Shown here piece by piece: positions 48,622 through 54,834 of a stretch of 64,000 nt of DNA. Source of the DNA: Bhargavaea sp. CC-171006 (GTDB taxonomy: Bacteria; Bacillota; Bacilli; Bacillales_A; Planococcaceae). Made by a program: the position numbers and the translations under genes. Numbering within the stretch: the first letter of the stretch is position 1; each line of letters starts with the position of its first letter. A model generated the notes under the pieces. It saw only the letters and a list, made by a program, of their open reading frames with translations. It was not told the origin of the DNA and did not search any database. The stretch lies in the NCBI RefSeq assembly GCF_009761675.1, contig NZ_QUZH01000033.1, positions 124,001-188,000 on the forward strand, given 5' to 3'.

Positions 48622-49188
48622 TTACCAGCCCTCCTCCTCCATCCGCATCTCCTCCGCCGCAAAATTAAGGTCTTCGGCTGAGATGGCAAGCAATTCATAG
48701 TGGCCCTGTTCCGCTGCGGGAAGGGCAAGCCGGCGCAGCCATTTAGGAGATCCTTCATTCTCCTCATCGTAGACAAGGAGCAGGCCGTCAGAATTTCGGA
48801 GCAGAAATTTGTCGCGTTCTGAAAACTGCCACGGACCTTCGTAAGGCCGGTTCATCAGGACCGTTGAATAATCCGCCTGCTCGAGGATGGACTCGTAGGC
48901 CATCTTTTTCGAATCGTTCCAGTTTTTCTCCTGCTCAAGAAATGGAGTGATAATTGCGATTTTCAGCTCTGGATATTCTTCCCGGCGCAACTCAAAAGCA
49001 GCTTCTGCAGCCCAGGTCTCGACTCCGGGCTGACCGCTCACAATCACCCATTCAAGCCCTTCATCTTCCAGAAGGCCGCGGATCCTTCCGGTGATCGCAC
49101 GGCGGATCACCGCGATTCCCGGATGCTTATCGTTGAATATCCCGAGTTCATGCGGCTTATAGCCGCTCACCAACAGGCGCTTCAGCAT
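48622..49188 (-). CDS. ypsA: YpsA-like SLOG-family protein (DUF1273)
   Basis: Cytoplasmic protein of 188 residues of the SLOG/Rossmann group, related to DprA-like nucleotide-binding folds. Typical features are LLVSGYKPHELGIF near the start, EWVIVSGQPGVETWAAEAAFELR and LRNSDGLLLVYDEENEGSPKW. In B. subtilis YpsA affects cell division. ATG 49188 has GAAGGGTG upstream. It lies downstream of a structured RNA with its own promoter and terminator. Confidence 0.88.
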   Translation of the reverse strand: MLKRLLVSGYKPHELGIFNDKHPGIAVIRRAITGRIRGLLEDEGLEWVIVSGQPGVETWAAEAAFELRREEYPELKIAIITPFLEQEKNWNDSKKMAYESILEQADYSTVLMNRPYEGPWQFSERDKFLLRNSDGLLLVYDEENEGSPKWLRRLALPAAEQGHYELLAISAEDLNFAAEEMRMEEEGW

Positions 49189-49208
49189 CAGCGTCACCCT
49201 TCCCGCAG

Positions 49209-49250
49209 AGAATAAATAAAAAAGGCCAGTCCGTGTAACGGACTGACCGG
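49209..49250 (-). terminator. Terminator between the structured RNA and ypsA
   Basis: On the minus strand GGTCAGTCCGT / ACGGACTGGCC with a 3-base loop followed by TTTTTTATTTATT. It lies between the promoter at 49486 and the ypsA start. Confidence 0.88.
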
Positions 49251-49452
49251 TTGGAGTTAAAATAAGAAGCCGCCTTTGCCGTAGGAAAATTAGAAAGTTA
49301 AAAACCATCACTCCACAAAGTGGGTGTCCTCAGAGATGTTCCTGCACGTCTCCGGAAAAAGTCCGGAGCTTATCATTCCGATCTCGTTTTTAAACTCCCT
49401 ATTTCAGCTCAAAGGTTTAACTTTATAATCAATACGGTCAATGCAGCTTGTA
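49209..49452 (-). ncRNA. Candidate structured ncRNA or attenuating leader upstream of ypsA
   Basis: About 240 bases without a gene, bounded by a good promoter and a terminator on the minus strand. Predicted pairings: a long-range stem GGAGTTAAAA (49253-49262) with TTTTAAACTCC (49388-49398); a hairpin CTCCGGA / TCCGGAG (about 49350-49368); and AAAGTTAAAAACC (49294-49306), which can pair either with GGTTTAACTTT (49414-49424) or with the segment near 49385-49397. It could be an independent small RNA (6S-like in size) or a riboswitch-type leader of ypsA. I do not recognise it. Confidence 0.55.
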
Positions 49453-49457
49453 TTTAG

Positions 49458-49486
49458 AGTATAGGGCAAATCCGTCCGGGATGCAA
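49458..49486 (-). promoter_or_regulatory. Sigma-A promoter of the RNA upstream of ypsA
   Basis: Minus strand TTGCAT (49486-49481), 17-base spacer, TATACT (49463-49458). Confidence 0.75.
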
Positions 49487-49594
49487 TGGAAATGTCTGGC
49501 CAAGAAAAAACGGCCTGCCTTCTGCCTGATGGTGCAGTGGGGGAATGTCCGCCGTGTTATAATGGAAACAGTATGAAAAGCGGGGTGAACCGTT

Positions 49595-50257
49595 TTGTTC
49601 AAATCGGTGATTTTTTACACAGATCAGCTCGCCGCGATGCGGCGGTTTTACGGAAATATTCTTGAACTCGAAATCACGGAAAGAGCGGAAGACCGATTTA
49701 CGGTCAGGATCGGGACGACCGACGTGACGTTTGTGGCAGGGGACCGGCTGGCCTTTTACCATTTTGCAATCAACATCCCCGGCAATCAGTTTTCCATGCT
49801 GAAGCATTGGATCCAGGACCGAGTCCCGCTTAATTGGGAAGACGGCGTGGATGAGGTGTACTTCCGCGCATTCGATGCTGACTCCATGTATTTTGAGGAC
49901 CCGGCAGGCAACGTCGTCGAACTTATCGGCAGGAGGAAAAAAGATGTCTATGGGGATATCACCCGTTCATCATTCCTGAATATCAGCGAGGTAGGCCTCG
50001 TGGTAAGTGACGTACAGGTGGCCGGGCAGACTTTGTTTGACGCGGGGCTGCCGCTCCGCGGTACGGATCTGGAGCCTGACGAGCTGAACTTCATCGGCAG
50101 CGGCGACTCATATTTCGTTCTTGTGCCTCACGGCCGCAGATGGTATTTCTCGAAGAAAGATGCTGAAATCCATCCGCTCACGGTCGTCTTGAACGGCGGA
50201 ACGGAATTCCGGCTGGATGCTGCCGGACAGATTAGCCAGAGCTCCACCGGGGAGTAA
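49595..50257 (+). CDS. VOC/glyoxalase-family protein
   Basis: Protein of 220 residues with a vicinal-oxygen-chelate fold, probably two modules. The N-terminal module (FYTDQLAAMRRFYGNILELEI) has a metal-ligand-like His in FYHFAINI and Glu in YFEDPAGNVVELIGR. The second (ISEVGLVVSDVQVAGQTLFDAG) is shorter and less complete. TTG start with CGGGGTGA upstream and TATAATGGA about 35 bases before. It might be a dioxygenase or resistance-type protein; the substrate cannot be told from sequence. Confidence 0.82.
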   Translation: MFKSVIFYTDQLAAMRRFYGNILELEITERAEDRFTVRIGTTDVTFVAGDRLAFYHFAINIPGNQFSMLKHWIQDRVPLNWEDGVDEVYFRAFDADSMYFEDPAGNVVELIGRRKKDVYGDITRSSFLNISEVGLVVSDVQVAGQTLFDAGLPLRGTDLEPDELNFIGSGDSYFVLVPHGRRWYFSKKDAEIHPLTVVLNGGTEFRLDAAGQISQSSTGE

Positions 50258-50292
50258 CAACGGCACCAACAGAAATTGGGAGTGTGTTAACA

Positions 50293-50439
50293 TTGTTCGG
50301 ACTGTTTAAGAAAAGATGCGGAATCTGCAAGCGGAAAACTTCTCTTCTGCGAACGTATCGCAGGGATCGGCAACATGTCATTAAAGTGTGCCCGGCATGC
50401 GGGGAATATGCTGAGCGGCGGGCTTACAAGAAGGCCTGA
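50293..50439 (+). CDS. Small zinc-ribbon protein
   Basis: Short reading frame of 48 codons, strongly basic, with two CxxC pairs: RCGICKRK near the start and VCPACGEY near the end, 23 residues apart. This is a typical zinc-ribbon layout. The TTG start has a GGGAG site upstream. It lies between the VOC protein and fnr. Such small ribbons are often nucleic-acid or ribosome-associated; function unknown. Confidence 0.65.
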   Translation: MFGLFKKRCGICKRKTSLLRTYRRDRQHVIKVCPACGEYAERRAYKKA

Positions 50440-50468
50440 CGGGATTCACGGACAAAGGAAGTGGCGTA

Positions 50469-51164
50469 ATGGAACGCGCATTATCGGCCGTTGAAGGAAT
50501 GGCGGGCATACTGAAAGCCTCCACGGGGAGCCAGATGATCTCAAAAGAAGATTATCTTTTCCGGGAGGGCGAGCAGGCTGAGACGCTCTACTATGTGGAG
50601 TCGGGAAAAGTGAGGGTCGGCAAGGTGACGCAGGATGGCAGGGAAATCACATTCCGCATCTGCGGTGAGGGAGACTTTATTGGAGAAATCATGCCGTTCT
50701 GCCCCCCGTCCGCCTATACAGTGGAAGCGAAGGCGACCGAGGATACACTGGTAGCGGCCATCCCGAAGGATCGCCTGGAGGAACTGTTGTATCTGGAGCA
50801 CGAGCTTTCGATTGCCTATATGAAATGGATGGGAATCCTCCAGCAGAGGACTCAGTCCAAGTTCCGGGACCTTATCCTTCATGGCAAAAAAGGGGCCCTT
50901 TATTCGACACTCATCCGGATGTCCAACAGTTACGGCGTCCCGGCTGAAGACGGCGGAATCCTGATCGACCTGGAACTGACCAACCAGGAACTGGCCAACT
51001 TTTGCGGAATGGCACGTGAAGTGGCCAACCGGATGCTGTCGGAGTTGAGGAAAAGCGGAAAGCTGCGGATGGATGATGGAAAGATTGTACTGACTGATAT
51101 CGAGTTTCTGCGGGATGCGATGCATTGTGAAAACTGTCCTGTGGAAATCTGCAGTATCGAGTAG
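50469..51164 (+). CDS. fnr: Oxygen-sensing Crp/Fnr-family regulator
   Basis: Regulator of 231 residues with a cyclic-nucleotide-type sensor domain (about 25-140) and a winged HTH (about 150-215; ELTNQELANFCGMAREVANRMLSEL as recognition region). The C-terminus has C220, C223 and C228 (HCENCPVEIC), the same CX2CX4C layout that binds a 4Fe-4S cluster in B. subtilis Fnr. It is therefore expected to activate genes when oxygen is low. AAAGGAAG precedes the ATG. A perfect FNR box lies 150 bases downstream, before the cytochrome oxidase operon. Confidence 0.9.
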   Translation: MERALSAVEGMAGILKASTGSQMISKEDYLFREGEQAETLYYVESGKVRVGKVTQDGREITFRICGEGDFIGEIMPFCPPSAYTVEAKATEDTLVAAIPKDRLEELLYLEHELSIAYMKWMGILQQRTQSKFRDLILHGKKGALYSTLIRMSNSYGVPAEDGGILIDLELTNQELANFCGMAREVANRMLSELRKSGKLRMDDGKIVLTDIEFLRDAMHCENCPVEICSIE

Positions 51165-51184
51165 CCGTAATTATATATATTTCA

Positions 51185-51217
51185 AGCCCGCCTGTGGGAT
51201 ATGCAGGCGGGCTTTTT
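51185..51217 (+). terminator. Terminator 1 after fnr
   Basis: AAGCCCGCCTG / CAGGCGGGCTT stem and T run. Confidence 0.92.
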
Positions 51218-51221
51218 GCAT

Positions 51222-51273
51222 GGCCCCGGCCTTTCGCAGTGATTTTTGCACTGCGGAAGGCCGGGGCCTTTTT
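51222..51273 (+). terminator. Terminator 2 after fnr
   Basis: Twenty-pair stem (51222-51241 / 51249-51268) with one mismatch, 7-base loop and a T run; a very strong second stop. Confidence 0.92.
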
Positions 51274-51313
51274 GTCTAATTTATTACAAAGGACCTGAAA
51301 TCACCGGAAATCG

Positions 51314-51356
51314 TGTGATGTTTATCACAGTTTGAGGATGTGCCGAATTTTAAGAT
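51314..51356 (+). promoter_or_regulatory. FNR box and -10 of the ba3 oxidase operon
   Basis: TGTGA-TGTTTA-TCACA (51314-51329) is a perfect Fnr/Crp-type palindrome. A TAAGAT -10 box lies at 51351-51356. With a start at about 51363 the box centre is at -41.5, the position used by class II Fnr activation. No good -35 box is seen. Confidence 0.75.
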
Positions 51357-51391
51357 AGGACTATAGAAACTGTTCGGGAGGATGGTTGGAG

Positions 51392-51514
51392 ATGAAAAAC
51401 AATAAGAATCCGCACGAAGCGGATCTGCGGGGCACGCTGATCAGTGTGCTGGTAGTCGGGGTTCTCATCGCCGTCATGTGGGCGGCCGTCTATGCCATGT
51501 ATGTGGCACTTTAA
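51392..51514 (+). CDS. Small cytochrome oxidase subunit IIa-like protein
   Basis: Forty residues with one membrane helix (ISVLVVGVLIAVMWAAVYAMYVAL) after a charged N-terminus. It lies first in the ba3 oxidase operon, where a subunit IIa of this size and topology is expected. GGGAGGATGGTTGGAG provides a ribosome site. The gene is short but its position and single-helix form fit the family well. Confidence 0.75.
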   Translation: MKNNKNPHEADLRGTLISVLVVGVLIAVMWAAVYAMYVAL

Positions 51515-51532
51515 AGAAAGGGGAGGAACACC

Positions 51533-52006
51533 ATGCATCTTCATAAGTTCGAAAAAATCTGGCTGATCTTCGGAATCGCCATGCTGGCCGTATTCCTGGG
51601 CATTGTCGGAGTTCAGGCTTTTACACAGGGCCAGACACCCGCAGGGGGATTGGAGAAAATTGACCCTGAAAAAGTTGATGTGACGGCTCCGTTTGATGAT
51701 CCGGGCGTTCATCAGATCGATGATGATACGTACGAAGTGGTGATCAAGGCAATGGCCTACGGGTATGAGCCTTCAGAAATCAAAGTACCGGCGGGTAAAG
51801 AAATCATCTTCAAATTGACCAGCAAGGACGTCATCCACAGTTTCACGATACCCAACACGAAAGTGAACATGATGGTCGTTCCGGGACAGATCAACGAAAA
51901 ACGCTACACCTTCAAGGAACCGGGGACGTTCCTGATTCTCTGCAACGAGTATTGCGGTACAGGGCATCACTTCATGCATACTGAAATCGAGGTGATTGAG
52001 CAATGA
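51533..52006 (+). CDS. ba3-type cytochrome c oxidase subunit II
   Basis: Copper-binding subunit of 157 residues with one N-terminal membrane helix (LIFGIAMLAVFLGIVGVQ) and an external cupredoxin domain. CuA ligands are visible: His in KDVIHSFTIP, then the Cys pair, His and Met in CNEYCGTGHHFMHTE. It lacks the second membrane helix of aa3-type subunits, as in ba3/b(a/o)a3 enzymes. GGGGAGG lies upstream. It overlaps subunit I by ATGA. Confidence 0.92.
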   Translation: MHLHKFEKIWLIFGIAMLAVFLGIVGVQAFTQGQTPAGGLEKIDPEKVDVTAPFDDPGVHQIDDDTYEVVIKAMAYGYEPSEIKVPAGKEIIFKLTSKDVIHSFTIPNTKVNMMVVPGQINEKRYTFKEPGTFLILCNEYCGTGHHFMHTEIEVIEQ

Positions 52007-53718
52007 TCCTTCACTCTGAACGCGGACCTCTGGCGGGTCGGCAAACATCATCCGCTGTTGCCGGTGCGGCAGCGGCGTCCGAACGGAAACTGGCACTCTG
52101 GAATATCGGTTTCGCCTATACGGCATTCCTGGTCGGAACATTTTGCGGGCTGATCCAGGTGTTCATGCGAAATGAGATGATAGAACTGCCCGCCTGGCTG
52201 GACTACTATCAGGTTCTGACCGTACACGGTGTCACGCTGGCACTGGTCTACACGACGTTCTTCATTTATGCCTTCCTGATTACAGGGATGAGCAAGGCAC
52301 TCGGCAGTTTCGGACCGAAAGTGGCCCGCTGGTCGTGGATCGGATTTTTCGTAGCAGCGGGAGGTACTGTCTGGGCTACCATCGAAATCCTGTCGGGCAG
52401 GGCAAGTGTTCTCTACACGTTTTATGCACCGCTTAAGGCGAGCGGCTGGTTCTACGTTTCTCTTGCTCTTCTGATTGTCGGTACGTGGATCATCAGCTTC
52501 GCGCTGATTGCACACTATGTCAAGTGGCGCAAAGCCAATGCGGGTGTCTTGAGTCCGCTGTTCGCATTCATGACGATCTCGACACTGACCATGTGGATCA
52601 TTGCCTGTCTCGGGGTTGTCGCCGCTGTTGTATTCATGTACATTCCATGGGCATTCGGATGGGTGGAGACGATCAACGTCGGACTGAGCCGGACCCTATT
52701 CTGGTTTTTCGGTCACCCGCTGGTCTACTTCTGGCTGCTTCCTGCCTATATGGCCTGGTATTTGGTCATCCCGAAACTTGTCGGCACAAAAGTGTTCAGT
52801 GATTCCCTGGCGCGCCTGTCATTCCTGCTCTTTATCCTTTTCTCCATTCCGGTCGGCCTTCACCACCAGCTGACCGAGCCGGGCGTCGCAGAGTTTTGGA
52901 AATTCCTTCAGGTTACGCTGACCTTTATGGTCGTCATCCCTACGCTCATGACCGCATTCTCGCTGTTTGCGACTTTCGAGATCTCAGGCCGCCAAAAAGG
53001 GGCCAAAGGTCTGCTTGGATGGTTCGGGAAACTGCCCTGGAACGATATCCGATTCACTTCACTGTTTATCGCAATGGTGTTCTTTATTCCCGGCGGTGCC
53101 GGGGGAATCATCAACACCAGCTTCCAGCTGAATGAAATGGTCCACAACACGCTCTGGGTAGTCGGCCACTTCCATATCACGGTCGGAACCCCGGTCGCAA
53201 TGACATTCATGGGCATCTCGTTTTGGCTGATCCCTTATCTGACCGGACGGACACTTACGAAGACGACCAAAAAGCTCGCATTTGTCCAGATCATTTCCTG
53301 GTCGGTCGGCATGCTCTTCATGTCCACTGCACAGCACGTCCTCGGACTGCTCGGAGCGCCACGGCGCACGCAACACTCCAATTACAGCGATCATCCCACT
53401 GTGCTGGGATGGTTTGACGGATTCTTCTCGAATACGGCGACACTCGCTTTGGGCGGAATCATCCTGTTCTTCTCCGCGATGCTTCTCATGGTCATCGTGT
53501 TCCGGCTCTGGCTGATTGATCCGCGTTCGGAAGAGGGGGACTTTTATGCAGAGTTTCCGGTTGCGGAGAGCGATGCATCGGCAACACCAATGTGGCTTGA
53601 AAACTGGTGGATCTGGATCGGCATCGCAGTCGCCCTGATCCTCCTCGCCTACACGTTCCCGATCACCCACATGATCCAGGATGCACCTCCGGGATCCAAA
53701 GGGTTTATCAATTGGTAA
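52003..53718 (+). CDS. ba3-type cytochrome c oxidase subunit I
   Basis: Haem-copper oxidase catalytic subunit of 571 residues with about 13 membrane helices. It reduces oxygen to water and pumps protons. Haem and CuB ligands are seen in VHGVTLALVYTTFF, WFFGHPLVYFWLLPAY (CuB His and Tyr), HHQLTEPG and WVVGHFHITVG. It belongs to the B-type (ba3) class with high oxygen affinity, consistent with the upstream FNR box. It overlaps subunit II by four bases. Confidence 0.94.
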   Translation: MILHSERGPLAGRQTSSAVAGAAAASERKLALWNIGFAYTAFLVGTFCGLIQVFMRNEMIELPAWLDYYQVLTVHGVTLALVYTTFFIYAFLITGMSKALGSFGPKVARWSWIGFFVAAGGTVWATIEILSGRASVLYTFYAPLKASGWFYVSLALLIVGTWIISFALIAHYVKWRKANAGVLSPLFAFMTISTLTMWIIACLGVVAAVVFMYIPWAFGWVETINVGLSRTLFWFFGHPLVYFWLLPAYMAWYLVIPKLVGTKVFSDSLARLSFLLFILFSIPVGLHHQLTEPGVAEFWKFLQVTLTFMVVIPTLMTAFSLFATFEISGRQKGAKGLLGWFGKLPWNDIRFTSLFIAMVFFIPGGAGGIINTSFQLNEMVHNTLWVVGHFHITVGTPVAMTFMGISFWLIPYLTGRTLTKTTKKLAFVQIISWSVGMLFMSTAQHVLGLLGAPRRTQHSNYSDHPTVLGWFDGFFSNTATLALGGIILFFSAMLLMVIVFRLWLIDPRSEEGDFYAEFPVAESDASATPMWLENWWIWIGIAVALILLAYTFPITHMIQDAPPGSKGFINW

Positions 53719-53730
53719 GGAGATGAGAAA

Positions 53731-53817
53731 ATGTTGCTGATGACTGTATCATTCATGATCGTCATGATCATCGTCATGGTGATTGCCATGGAGCTAGGTT
53801 CAGAAAAGGAAATGTAA
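53731..53817 (+). CDS. Very small single-helix membrane protein at the end of the oxidase operon
   Basis: Twenty-eight residues, almost all hydrophobic (LMTVSFMIVMIIVMVIAM) with a charged tail ELGSEKEM. AAGGAGATG lies seven bases before the ATG, immediately after subunit I and before the operon terminator. It may be an accessory subunit of the oxidase; no family is recognised. Confidence 0.6.
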   Translation: MLLMTVSFMIVMIIVMVIAMELGSEKEM

Positions 53818-53825
53818 AACGCAAG

Positions 53826-53858
53826 GCCTGTCCGGAACAGACACCGGGCAGGCTTTTT
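53826..53858 (+). terminator. Terminator of the oxidase operon
   Basis: GCCTGTCCGG / CCGGGCAGGC stem followed by TTTTT. Confidence 0.9.
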
Positions 53859-53935
53859 CATATTGCGGCACGGGCGGAAAACTGACAACATGGAAGCAAG
53901 AGTTTATTGGCGCACCGGAAAATGGAGGGGATGGA

Positions 53936-54460
53936 ATGATCGTAAGGCGGGCACAACCAGGCGACGAAAGAGCGATGGCAGAAGTCCATGTGAGAAGTTG
54001 GAGAACAACTTATCGGGGAATCGTTTCAGAAGAGTATCTGGATTCATTGGAAATTGAAGAGCGGGAAAACAGGTGGAGATCGGGGATTTCCCACACTGAG
54101 GCATTCGTAGCAGAGGACTTGGAGGGCATCGTTGGTTTTGCCAATGGCGGACAGGAACGGTCCGGCAATTATCCGGGGTATGACGGGGAATTGTATGCCA
54201 TTTACCTGCTCAAAGAATGCCAGGGGCAGGGTGCCGGCCATGAACTTGTCCGGCAGGTTGCCATTGCCTTGAATAAAGCAGGATTCCATTCACTTCTGGT
54301 TCGAGTATTACGGAATAATCCTTCACGCTATTTTTATGAAGCATTGGGAGGTGTCCGGTTAGGAGCAGAGAGTATAGAAATTGGTGGCGAATTCCATGAA
54401 GAATGGGTCTACGGATGGCCTGAACTGAATGTACTTTATGAAAAGAGGGGAGAAAATTGA
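53936..54460 (+). CDS. GNAT-family N-acetyltransferase
   Basis: Acetyl-CoA-dependent acetyltransferase of 174 residues. It has the N-terminal IVRRAQPGDERAMAEVHVRSW, the acetyl-CoA binding motif A region LYAIYLLKECQGQGAGHELVRQ (Q/RxxGxG/A) and the late NPSRYFYEALGG. GGAGGGGATG precedes the ATG. It overlaps the DUF2087 gene by four bases and is probably cotranscribed with it. The substrate is unknown. Confidence 0.88.
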   Translation: MIVRRAQPGDERAMAEVHVRSWRTTYRGIVSEEYLDSLEIEERENRWRSGISHTEAFVAEDLEGIVGFANGGQERSGNYPGYDGELYAIYLLKECQGQGAGHELVRQVAIALNKAGFHSLLVRVLRNNPSRYFYEALGGVRLGAESIEIGGEFHEEWVYGWPELNVLYEKRGEN

Positions 54461-54750
54461 CTTTTATCGTATCGGATAGAGAAAGGGAACAGACATTGAA
54501 AAACTTGTTCAGGGAGGGGCCGGACGGGCCGCTGGATGTTTTTCCATCAAAAGAGAAGAAGAAGTTCATCGTGTCCGAGCATCTGGCGAAGCGCTTCGAT
54601 AAAGGAAAAACATACAGTGAACAGGAAGTGAATGAAATATTGAAACGGGCACATCCGGAATTTGCGACAATCCGCAGGTTTTTTGTGGATTATGGATTGA
54701 TGGAGCGGTCGGACGACGGCCGGGTCTACAAGAGGACAGTGCGGGTGTAG
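54457..54750 (+). CDS. DUF2087-family protein
   Basis: Protein of 97 residues with the typical DUF2087 core PLDVFPSKEKKKFIV, then LAKRFDKGKTYSEQEVNEIL and ATIRRFFVDYGLMERSDDGRVYKR. It has a winged-helix-like pattern and may bind nucleic acid; function unknown. TTG start inside the end of the acetyltransferase gene, with AGAGGGGAG upstream. Confidence 0.85.
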   Translation: MTFIVSDREREQTLKNLFREGPDGPLDVFPSKEKKKFIVSEHLAKRFDKGKTYSEQEVNEILKRAHPEFATIRRFFVDYGLMERSDDGRVYKRTVRV

Positions 54751-54834
54751 TGAAGACGCGCTTGAAGCCACTGAGGCGGAGTGGTACAATGCTGTCCTAT
54801 TTTCTGCAGTGAATAGGGATGTGGGGGGAGTTCA

